Origin: Propionibacterium sp.
Lineage (GTDB): Bacteria > Actinomycetota > Actinomycetes > Propionibacteriales > Propionibacteriaceae
Direction: 5' to 3'
NCBI GenBank assembly: GCA_012837465.1
Contig: DURG01000254.1
Coordinates: forward strand, 1-6,070
DNA length: 6,070 nt
A program made the position numbers and the translations under genes. Each line of letters starts with the position of its first letter. The stretch's first letter is position 1. The notes under the pieces were generated by a model. The model did no database searches. It was not told the origin of the DNA and worked only from the letters and a program-made list of their open reading frames with translations. This document shows positions 1 to 4,794 of this stretch, in pieces.

Positions 1-212
1 ACGTAGCGGATGGGGGTGGTGGACACGTTGGTGAGCCGGCCGCGGATCTCAATCACCTGATCCGGGTCCGACAGGTTGAGCGTTGGGTTGGAGATGGAGG
101 TGATCTCCACATCCAGGTATTCGGTGCGTGCATGGGCCGTGCCGGGGACGGCGACAACTCCCACCGCCAGCAGCACCGCTGCCAGCAGGGCACGCAGCAA
201 CCGACCGACCAT
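1..212 (-). CDS. Exported protein, probable DUF6049 family (N-terminal part only)
   Basis: Only the first 70 codons are visible; the gene continues past the left edge. The reading starts MVGRLLRALLAAVLLAVGVV and ends its leader at AHA-RTE, a typical Sec signal peptide: arginines, a hydrophobic core, then an Ala-x-Ala cleavage site near residue 32. The mature start (LDVEITSISNPTLNLSDPDQ, followed by a segment like IEIRGRLTNVSTTPI) reads like the beta-sandwich opening of actinobacterial DUF6049 proteins. Those are large envelope proteins, often encoded beside the lipid II flippase gene murJ. The family call is from remembered resemblance, not alignment. The ATG at 212 lies 7 bp after the kinase stop, so the two genes are probably cotranscribed. 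An upstream ATG at 223 is excluded because it meets a stop after three codons. The ribosome binding site is weak (GAGACGG), which fits translational coupling to the kinase. The actual function is unknown. Confidence 0.7.
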   Translation of the reverse strand, partial: MVGRLLRALLAAVLLAVGVVAVPGTAHARTEYLDVEITSISNPTLNLSDPDQVIEIRGRLTNVSTTPIRY

Positions 213-219
213 CACCGTC

Positions 220-1248
220 TCATGCTAGTCGGGCCCGGGCGAGATTCTCGCGGGCGCGCGCGCCCAGGTCGGTTCCCGTGAGCCCGGCCACGTGCGCGGC
301 CGCAGCGGCGAGCGCGTGCCGCAGCCACTGCGTCGGCTCATCCGAGGCGAACCGGCCCCAGGCGAGCCCGGCCACGAAGGAGTCGCCTGCCATGACGGAC
401 TGCACGGGTCGCTCGACGGGCAGTGAGGCGATCTCCTGGCCCCGAGTGCCTCGCGTGTGTGGTGTCGAGTCCCGAGTGCCTCGCGGGTGCGGGGCTGTAG
501 CTTCTGCCTCCTGATCCGCGAGGTGTATCGAGGGACCTGGCAGGTACGCGACCCCCCTCGCGCCCAGCGACACCATCGGCAGCCTCACTCCGGCCGCGCG
601 GAGGGCCTCGAGGGCGACGGCGACCCTGTCGTCGGGATCTGCCGCGGCGACTCCCGGGATCGCGAGGATCTCCTCGTCGTTGGGCTTGAAGGCGAGCACC
701 CCCTCGACCTCGAGGGCCTCGACGAGCGCCTGCTGCTGCGCGTCGACGATGACCTCGGCGCCGCGCTCGATGACCGCGCGGGCGAGGTCGGCCCACGTGC
801 TGGCGGGCAGTCCGGTGGGGACCGAGCCGTTGAGGGTGACGAGGTCGCCGGGGCGGACGTCGCCCAGCAGGGTGTCGACCAGCGGAGCCACGTCGTCGGA
901 GCCGTCGAGGGTGAAGCCCTGCGCGACGAAGTGGGCGGCCACCTTCTCGCCCGCGGCGTCGACGAGGGTGAGGTTGTGGCGGGTTGCGCCCGGCACGGAG
1001 ATCAGGCGGTGGACGATGCCCTCTTCGGTGAGGCGGCGGGAGTAGTCCGGCTTGTCCTCGCCGCCGACGAGGGCGTAGGCGACGTTGGGCACGCCCAGCG
1101 CGGTCGCGGCGCGGGCGCAACTGATGCCCTTGCCGGAACACACCGAGCGGAACGAGTGCATGGGGGCGACGCCGCCCCACACGGGGTCGCCGACGGTGAA
1201 GTGGTCGTCGTAGCCGGTGTTGAGGGTGACCGTGCGAAGCGTCCTCAT
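220..1248 (-). CDS. PfkB-family sugar kinase, divergent 1-phosphofructokinase-like
   Basis: A 342-residue cytosolic kinase of the ribokinase/PfkB superfamily, closest in layout to 1-phosphofructokinase and tagatose-6-phosphate kinase (ATP-dependent phosphorylation of a sugar phosphate). Visible landmarks: TLNTGYDDHF (8-17, normally LNPAxD), SGKGIS (38-43, normally GGKGxN), GSVPTGLP (141-148), VDAQQQAL (168-175, normally DTSGxAL), KPNDEE (188-193), SLGARGV (227-233) and MAGDSFVAG (286-294, normally GAGDSxVAG). The presumed catalytic base Asp289 and the A-G-D anion hole are kept. Several substrate-side residues differ: Asn to Ser at 43, Pro to Thr at 11, and loss of DTSG. The substrate is therefore uncertain, and this is better called a paralogue than FruK. 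At 342 residues it is about 30 longer than usual, largely because of an insert at about 246-280 with two tandem decapeptides. The ATG at 1248 has no well-spaced Shine-Dalgarno; a TACGCT-like -10 just upstream suggests a leaderless transcript. Divergent from the ABC exporter. Confidence 0.85.
   Translation of the reverse strand: MRTLRTVTLNTGYDDHFTVGDPVWGGVAPMHSFRSVCSGKGISCARAATALGVPNVAYALVGGEDKPDYSRRLTEEGIVHRLISVPGATRHNLTLVDAAGEKVAAHFVAQGFTLDGSDDVAPLVDTLLGDVRPGDLVTLNGSVPTGLPASTWADLARAVIERGAEVIVDAQQQALVEALEVEGVLAFKPNDEEILAIPGVAAADPDDRVAVALEALRAAGVRLPMVSLGARGVAYLPGPSIHLADQEAEATAPHPRGTRDSTPHTRGTRGQEIASLPVERPVQSVMAGDSFVAGLAWGRFASDEPTQWLRHALAAAAAHVAGLTGTDLGARARENLARARLA
441..500. repeat. Two tandem 30-bp direct repeats inside the kinase gene
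   Basis: Bases 441-455 (cccgagtgcctcgcg) recur exactly at 471-485, a 30-bp period, and similarity continues weakly to about 465/495. Because 30 is a multiple of three, the repeat reads in frame on the minus strand as two decapeptides of the form (A/D)(T/S)xPHxRGTR at residues 250-259 and 260-269. The core contains a small dyad, CGAG-TGC-CTCG. The segment is Arg/His/Pro/Thr-rich and unlike the rest of the kinase. It falls in the loop just before the catalytic AGD motif, where PfkB proteins normally have a short linker. It could be an inserted dispersed repeat or a local slippage expansion; one window cannot tell these apart. Confidence 0.75.
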
Positions 1249-1271
1249 GCCCTTCAGCGTAGAGTGCGGAC
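1249..1271. promoter_or_regulatory. 23-bp divergent promoter region, kinase versus ABC exporter
   Basis: Only 23 bp separate the kinase ATG (1248, minus) from the exporter GTG (1272, plus). On the plus strand TAGAGT (1260-1265) fits an actinobacterial -10 of the TAnnnT type and ends 6 bp before the GTG. On the minus strand TACGCT (about 1261-1256) overlaps it and lies a similar distance from the kinase ATG. Both would start transcription at or next to the start codon, giving leaderless mRNAs, and neither gene has a well-placed Shine-Dalgarno. A 10-bp direct repeat, cgtgcgaagc, flanks the region at 1231-1240 and 1271-1280. The promoter calls are by eye; no convincing -35 was found for either. 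Confidence 0.4.
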
Positions 1272-3077
1272 GTGCGAAGCATTGTCAGAATCATGGCCAC
1301 GGCCAAGGAGTTGTGGCCCCTGTACCTCGGCATCGTCCTCGGCGCCCTCATGGTGTCGGCCACCGCCTTGATGACGCCGTTCGTCATCGGCCGGGCGACT
1401 GACACCGTCGTGGCCATCGCCTCGGGCGACGGCGGCGACTGGCGAGACCTCATCTGGTTCGCCGTCGTCCTCCTCGTCATCGCCCTGGCGAACTCACTGC
1501 TGACCAACATCGCCGGCTACTTCGGCGACCAGATGTCGGTGCGGCTCCGCGCGATCCTGTCCGGCCGCTACTTCCACAAGCTCCTGCGCCTCCCGCAGCG
1601 TTACTACGACAACGAGCTCACCGGCAAGATCGTCAGCCGCCTCAACCGCTCGATCACGTCGATCACCGACTTCCTGCAGACCTTCGCCAACAGCTTCTTC
1701 CCCACGGTCATCACCCTGCTGGCGGTGTTGGTCATCACCGCGTTCTACTCGCCGTGGCTGTCGCTGCTGCTGATCATCATCTACCCGACGTTCGTGTGGC
1801 TCACCGCGCTCACGTCGCGCAAGTGGCAGGTGTGGGAGAAGCAGAAGAACGACCACTACGACATTGCAGGCGGCCGCTTCGCCGAGGTCATCGGCCAGAT
1901 GCGCGTCGTGAAGTCCTTCGTCGCCGAGAAGCGCGAACTCACGGGCTTCAACGACCACTACGACGAGACGCTCACCCTCACCAAGTACCAGTCCGCGTTC
2001 TGGCACCGGATGGACTTCTGGCGCCGCGGCGCGCTCGACATCGTCTTCTTCGGCGTCTACGCCATCATCTTCCTGCAGGCCGCCCGCGGCGACTACTCCG
2101 TCGGCGACATGGTGCTGCTCATCCAGCTGACCGCCATGGCCCGCCAGCCCGTCACCTCCATGAGCTACTGGGTCGACCTCACCCAGCGCGCCGTCGTCGG
2201 CAGCCAGGAGTACTTCAAGGTCATGGGGGAGGTCGACGAGCCCAACAACGCGCTCGAGGCCGAGCCCACCGCCGAGATCCGCTGGACCGATGAGGACCCG
2301 GTCATCGCGTTCGACGACGTCGACTTCAGCTACGACGACGACCAGGGCGACGGCCTCGTCCTCCAGGACATCGACCTCAAGATCAACCGTGGCGAGCGGG
2401 TCGCGTTCGTCGGCGAATCCGGCGGCGGCAAGACCACGCTGGTCAACCTCATCATGAAGCTCTACCCGGCCACCAACGGCGAGATCCGGGTGCACGGCCA
2501 GTCCGTCCGCGAGGTGCCGACGGTGGCGCTGCGCAAGGAGATCGGCGTGGTGTTCCAGGACTCCAACCTGTTCTCCGGCACCATCCGCGAGAACATGGAG
2601 TACGGCCGCCCCGGGGCGACCGACGAGGAACTCACCGTCGCCGCCACCCGCGCCAACGCGATGAGCTTCATCGCCAAGCTGCCCAACGGCTTCGACACCG
2701 AGATCGGCGAGCGCGGCATCAAGCTGTCCGGCGGCCAGAAGCAGCGGCTGTCGGTCGCCCGCGCGCTCCTGAAGGATGCGCCCATCCTGATCCTCGACGA
2801 GGCCACCAGCTCGCTCGACACCAAGGCCGAGCGCGCCGTCCAGGCCGGCCTCGAGGAACTCATGGAGGGCCGCACGACGCTGATCATCGCCCACCGGTTG
2901 TCGACCATCGCGTCGGTGGACCGGATCGTGACGCTGCGCGACGGCCGCATCGACGAGGTGGGCTCGCCCGCCGAACTGGCCCGCACCGGCGGCATCTACG
3001 CGGAGCTGTTGGCGCTGCAGGGCTCTGAATCCAAGGCCGACAAGGCCCGCCTCCGCGCCTACGACATCACTTCCTGA
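1272..3077 (+). CDS. ABC exporter half-transporter (fused TMD-NBD, type IV/MsbA-like)
   Basis: A complete 601-residue half-transporter that uses ATP to export a substrate across the membrane; two copies, or this and a partner, make a working pump. An N-terminal six-helix membrane domain (about residues 15-310, first helices near 16-38 and 58-80) is followed by an ATPase domain. The ATPase has Walker A GESGGGKTT (381-389), Q-loop Gln429 in VFQDSNLFSG, X-loop TEIGERG, signature LSGGQ (485-489), Walker B ILILDEA (505-511) with catalytic Glu510, D-loop SSLD, and switch His541 in IIAHRLST. All catalytic residues are intact, so a homodimer is possible. The X-loop marks it as an exporter. The substrate (drug, lipid or peptide) cannot be read from sequence. 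The GTG at 1272 is preferred because it gives the usual short amphipathic stretch before helix 1; the ATG at 1293 is the alternative. No partner half-transporter is adjacent. Confidence 0.93.
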   Translation: MRSIVRIMATAKELWPLYLGIVLGALMVSATALMTPFVIGRATDTVVAIASGDGGDWRDLIWFAVVLLVIALANSLLTNIAGYFGDQMSVRLRAILSGRYFHKLLRLPQRYYDNELTGKIVSRLNRSITSITDFLQTFANSFFPTVITLLAVLVITAFYSPWLSLLLIIIYPTFVWLTALTSRKWQVWEKQKNDHYDIAGGRFAEVIGQMRVVKSFVAEKRELTGFNDHYDETLTLTKYQSAFWHRMDFWRRGALDIVFFGVYAIIFLQAARGDYSVGDMVLLIQLTAMARQPVTSMSYWVDLTQRAVVGSQEYFKVMGEVDEPNNALEAEPTAEIRWTDEDPVIAFDDVDFSYDDDQGDGLVLQDIDLKINRGERVAFVGESGGGKTTLVNLIMKLYPATNGEIRVHGQSVREVPTVALRKEIGVVFQDSNLFSGTIRENMEYGRPGATDEELTVAATRANAMSFIAKLPNGFDTEIGERGIKLSGGQKQRLSVARALLKDAPILILDEATSSLDTKAERAVQAGLEELMEGRTTLIIAHRLSTIASVDRIVTLRDGRIDEVGSPAELARTGGIYAELLALQGSESKADKARLRAYDITS

Positions 3078-3087
3078 ACCACGCCAG

Positions 3088-3114
3088 TGCTATCATAGGC
3101 CTCAACTGATAGCA
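3088..3114 (+). promoter_or_regulatory. fitAB operator and promoter (8-bp inverted repeat over the -10)
   Basis: TGCTATCA (3088-3095) and TGATAGCA (3107-3114) form a perfect 8-bp inverted repeat with an 11-bp spacer. TATCAT (3091-3096) inside the left arm is a good -10 hexamer, which places the start of transcription near 3102-3104. The right arm runs into the Shine-Dalgarno AGGAGG (3114-3119), 4 bp before the antitoxin ATG. A FitA-FitB complex bound here would block RNA polymerase, the usual autoregulation of such modules. From memory, the operator described for gonococcal fitAB uses the same half-sites with a spacer of about 12 bp. No clear -35 is visible. Confidence 0.8.
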
Positions 3115-3123
3115 GGAGGGTGC

Positions 3124-3360
3124 ATGGCCGGGATCGTGGTGCGGAACCTGTCCGACGAGACGCATCGTGCGCTCAAGGCGCGCGCCCGCGCACATGGGCA
3201 CAGCATGGAGGCCGAGGTGCGCAACATCCTCGACGAGGCGGTCGCGCCGCCCGTGGGCCTCGGGTCACTACTCATGGACATCTTCCACAGCAGTGGCGGC
3301 ATCGAGATCGACCTCGAGCGTGACCGCACCCCGCACGAGCCGTTGAGCCTTGACTCATGA
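3124..3360 (+). CDS. fitA: FitA-like ribbon-helix-helix antitoxin
   Basis: A 78-residue antitoxin that should bind its operator DNA through an N-terminal ribbon-helix-helix dimer and neutralise the PIN toxin with its C-terminal tail. Residues 2-8 (AGIVVRN) form the DNA-reading beta strand, about 10-22 helix 1 and about 26-40 helix 2. The stretch RNLSDETHRALKARARAHG and the EAEVRNILDEA that follows closely match the remembered gonococcal FitA (RNLSEETH..., EAEIRLILD). The tail from about 44 (GLGSLLMDIF, then acidic residues and the arginines of ERDR, about 65-68) is the expected toxin-wrapping segment. In FitA an arginine there enters the toxin active site, and Arg66 or Arg68 could do so here. 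The start is fixed by AGGAGG at 3114-3119. The last four bases form an ATGA overlap with the toxin gene, so translation is coupled. Confidence 0.9.
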   Translation: MAGIVVRNLSDETHRALKARARAHGHSMEAEVRNILDEAVAPPVGLGSLLMDIFHSSGGIEIDLERDRTPHEPLSLDS

Positions 3361-3776
3361 TCGTGCTCGACACCAACGTGTTGTCCGAGCCCCTCAAGCC
3401 GGGCCCTGAACCCACCGTCGTCGAATGGCTCGACGCGCAGCATCCCGGCACGTTGTGCATCACGGCGATCACCGTGGCCGAGCTTCGCTACGGCCTGGCA
3501 GCCCTCCCGGAGGGCAGGCGCAAGGCCATCTTGACCAAGCGCCTGGAGGCCGAGGTGCTACCTCTCTTCGGGTCGCGAATCCTCCCCTTCGACGACGACG
3601 CGGCCGCCCAGTACGCAGACTTGCAGGCCGCGGCACGCGCCAGCGGGCGGCCCATGCCCGTGCTCGACGCGCAGATTGCTGCGATCGCCCGGGCGCGGGG
3701 CTGTGCGCTCGCCACCCGCAACGTCGCGGACTTCGAGGGTGCCGGCCTGGTGTTGATCAATCCGTGGCGCGGCTGA
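3357..3776 (+). CDS. fitB: FitB-like PIN-domain ribonuclease toxin
   Basis: A 139-residue single-domain toxin of the VapC/FitB PIN family, a Mg2+-dependent endoribonuclease that cleaves RNA when freed from its antitoxin. The acidic metal-binding residues are visible: Asp5 in VLDTNVLSE, Glu42 in ITVAELRYG, Asp104 in VLDAQIAAIA, and Asp125 in the ATRNVADFE motif. Length and landmarks (SEPL, TVAELR.G, LPLF..RILPFD, ATR...F, NPW at the C-terminus) match remembered gonococcal FitB almost end to end, so FitB is a better name than generic VapC. All catalytic positions are intact and the toxin should be active. Its start codon lies in the antitoxin stop (ATGA). Its last 20 bp overlap the 3' end of the convergent Crp/Fnr gene. 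Confidence 0.92.
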   Translation: MIVLDTNVLSEPLKPGPEPTVVEWLDAQHPGTLCITAITVAELRYGLAALPEGRRKAILTKRLEAEVLPLFGSRILPFDDDAAAQYADLQAAARASGRPMPVLDAQIAAIARARGCALATRNVADFEGAGLVLINPWRG

Positions 3777-4437
3777 GGAGTGCGTCGACGTCGCGGAGCA
3801 GCACGCCGCGGCGGCCGTCGAGGGCGAGCACGCCGTCGTCGACGAACTCGCGCAGCTTGCGGCTCAACGTCTCGGGCGTGGTGCCCAGGTGGGAGGCGAC
3901 GTCCTTCTTCGCCATCGGCAGTTCCAGCAGGGCCCCGTCGGGCGTCGAGCGCGACGGGAGGTCGAGGAGGTAGGCAGCCAGGCGCGCGGCGACGTCGGTG
4001 CCGCCCATCGCGGCCAGCATTCGCTCCGCATTGGCGAGCCGCTCGGATTGGACCTGCAGCATCCGCACCGCGATCCCCGGGAAGCGGGCGACCAGCGCGG
4101 CCAGGTCGTCGTGGTCGAAGGTGCACATCGACGCGGGGGTGTCGGCGTAGGCGTAGTGGCTCGGCCGGCGGCCGAGGACGAAGGCGTCCTCACCCAGCAC
4201 GTCGCCCACGCCCAGCACGCGCACCACGTGCTCGCGGCCGCTCTCCAGCAGCCGCACGACGCGGACCTTGCCGGAGTGCACGACGAAGAGGCGGCGGGTG
4301 GAGTCGCCGGCGGCCACCACCTGGTCGCCCGCGTCGAACTTGAGGGGCCGCGCGAAGCTCGCGACCTCGAGCTGTTGCTTGGGGTCGAGGCCCTTGAAGA
4401 TCGGAACGAGGGAAACGCAGGTATCGCCGCTTGACAT
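3757..4437 (-). CDS. Crp/Fnr-family transcriptional regulator with two cysteines
   Basis: A 226-residue cytosolic DNA-binding regulator, full length for the family. Residues about 10-118 are the cyclic-nucleotide-binding-like beta barrel (VPIFKGLDPKQ at the start, a glycine-rich segment LGVGDVLGEDAF near 75-86), about 119-146 the dimer helix, and about 147-223 the winged helix. The recognition helix TTPETLSRKLREF carries Glu189, Ser192 and Arg193, the E-x-x-S-R set of E. coli FNR that reads TTGA half-sites. Its only cysteines are Cys7 and Cys105, so an FNR-type 4Fe-4S cluster is unlikely. The pair sits near the positions I recall for the thiol-switch cysteines of Lactobacillus casei FLP, suggesting a disulphide or metal switch. 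The cAMP-pocket RxxS signature is not evident. It is divergent from the metallochaperone/ATPase genes and probably controls them. No Shine-Dalgarno precedes the ATG at 4437, which suggests a leaderless mRNA. Confidence 0.88.
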   Translation of the reverse strand: MSSGDTCVSLVPIFKGLDPKQQLEVASFARPLKFDAGDQVVAAGDSTRRLFVVHSGKVRVVRLLESGREHVVRVLGVGDVLGEDAFVLGRRPSHYAYADTPASMCTFDHDDLAALVARFPGIAVRMLQVQSERLANAERMLAAMGGTDVAARLAAYLLDLPSRSTPDGALLELPMAKKDVASHLGTTPETLSRKLREFVDDGVLALDGRRGVLLRDVDALLSRATD

Positions 4438-4445
4438 GGCTCAAG
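4430..4445. promoter_or_regulatory. Second Fnr-like site over the regulator start codon
   Basis: CTTGAC-ATGG-CTCAAG is an imperfect copy of the palindrome at 4471-4486: five of six bases in each arm are symmetric and the overall length is the same 16 bp. It covers the start codon of the Crp/Fnr gene (ATG at 4437-4435). It lies exactly 41 bp, about four helical turns, from the perfect site. A regulator bound here would sit on the start of its own transcript, so autorepression is the likely effect. This is a prediction from symmetry and position only. Confidence 0.5.
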
Positions 4446-4449
4446 TATG
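4444..4449 (-). promoter_or_regulatory. Candidate -10 of the Crp/Fnr gene
   Basis: On the minus strand CATACT ends 7 bp before the A of the ATG at 4437. That spacing would start the transcript at the start codon and agrees with the missing Shine-Dalgarno. If so, the perfect Fnr-like palindrome (centre 4478.5) lies at -41.5 of this promoter. TACATA (4451-4446) is an overlapping alternative. Confidence 0.35.
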
Positions 4450-4470
4450 TACCCGCCCCGGGGGACTCCC

Positions 4471-4486
4471 CTTGACCTGTGTCAAG
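4471..4486. promoter_or_regulatory. Perfect Fnr-like palindrome CTTGAC-N4-GTCAAG
   Basis: CTTGAC (4471-4476), CTGT, GTCAAG (4481-4486) is a perfect 6+6 bp palindrome. It has the geometry of an FNR box (TTGAT-N4-ATCAA), with C in place of the last T of each half-site. The neighbouring regulator has the Glu-Ser-Arg recognition residues expected to read TTGA, so it is the obvious ligand. The centre, 4478.5, is 41.5 bp from the inferred start of the chaperone/ATPase transcript (about 4520) and also 41.5 bp from the inferred leaderless start of the regulator gene (4437). That is the class II activator position in both directions. Confidence 0.7.
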
Positions 4487-4507
4487 GAATGGACGGCTCT
4501 TCCCGCC

Positions 4508-4513
4508 TACCTT
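4508..4513 (+). promoter_or_regulatory. Candidate -10 of the metallochaperone/ATPase operon
   Basis: TACCTT fits the TAnnnT pattern of actinobacterial -10 boxes and predicts a transcription start near 4520, leaving a leader of about 37 nt before the ATG at 4557. No good -35 exists at the right distance; the Fnr-like palindrome takes its place, as expected for an activator-dependent promoter. A further CTTGA half-site (4511-4515) overlaps this box, 40 bp from the start of the palindrome. Confidence 0.4.
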
Positions 4514-4545
4514 GAGGTCATCGCCACAGGGGCGAACACCCAACG

Positions 4546-4551
4546 AAGGAG
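4546..4551 (+). promoter_or_regulatory. Ribosome binding site fixing the metallochaperone start
   Basis: AAGGAG lies 5 bp before the ATG at 4557, ideal spacing. It rejects the longer in-frame reading from the GTG at 4479, which begins inside the palindromic operator and has a non-HMA leader. Confidence 0.85.
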
Positions 4552-4556
4552 TCATC

Positions 4557-4781
4557 ATGACCACCACCAACACCATCCTCCGCGCCGAGGGCTTCAGCTG
4601 CCCGTCCTGCGTCACCAAGATCGAGAAGGCCGTCGGCAAGCTCCCCGGCGTCAAGGACGTCAAGGTCCACTTCGCCTCCTCGCGCATCGAGACCACCCAC
4701 GACACGGCCGAGACCTCCGTCGACGACCTGGTCGCCGCGGTCAAGAAGGTCGGCTACACCGCACGCCCGTCGGCGTTCTGA
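4557..4781 (+). CDS. HMA-domain heavy-metal chaperone (CopZ-like)
   Basis: A 74-residue single-domain protein of the heavy-metal-associated (HMA/ferredoxin-like) fold, the usual soluble carrier of Cu(I) or another soft or transition metal to a P1B ATPase. The metal site is EGFSCPSCVTKIEKAV (11-26), with Cys15 and Cys18 as CPSC in the place of the common GMTCxxC. The rest fits the beta-alpha-beta-beta-alpha-beta pattern: LPGVKDVKVHFASSRIE as the second and third strands, SVDDLVAAVKKVGYTA as the last helix and the GY turn typical of the family. Phe replaces the usual Met before Ser-Cys, so metal preference should not be assumed to be copper. It is 13 bp upstream of the ATPase gene and almost certainly cotranscribed with it. 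That ATPase lacks its own N-terminal metal domain, so this protein probably takes over that role. Confidence 0.92.
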   Translation: MTTTNTILRAEGFSCPSCVTKIEKAVGKLPGVKDVKVHFASSRIETTHDTAETSVDDLVAAVKKVGYTARPSAF

Positions 4782-4794
4782 GGGCGAGGACACA

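Noticed and set aside
338..1510. 390-codon minus-strand frame overlapping the kinase and the exporter start
   Set aside because: Mostly an Arg/Pro/Gly-rich out-of-frame reading of the kinase gene; the kinase frame has the PfkB motifs.
1494..2894. 466-codon open frame on the minus strand opposite the ABC exporter
   Set aside because: Its translation is a low-complexity run of V, A, G, D, E, R and H with no domain, a usual antisense shadow of a GC-rich gene; the plus strand encodes a fully motif-supported exporter.
3061..3123. Rho-independent terminator after the ABC exporter, using the inverted repeat
   Set aside because: The inverted repeat has an AT-rich stem, no T-run after it, and overlaps a -10 box and a ribosome binding site, so it fits an operator rather than a terminator.
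3780..4434. Plus-strand open frames opposite the Crp/Fnr gene
   Set aside because: Arg-rich or His/Val/Gly-rich translations without domains; the opposite strand gives a complete Crp/Fnr protein with an FNR-type recognition helix.
4456..4471. GC-rich dyads (CCCCGGGG and GGGGACTCCCC) as a terminator hairpin
   Set aside because: They lie between two divergent promoters, are short, and have no following T-run; more likely incidental GC-rich symmetry in the spacer between the two Fnr-like sites.
4479..4556. N-terminal extension of the metallochaperone from the GTG at 4479
   Set aside because: The start lies inside the palindromic operator, has no ribosome binding site, and adds a non-HMA leader; AAGGAG precedes the ATG at 4557 at ideal spacing.
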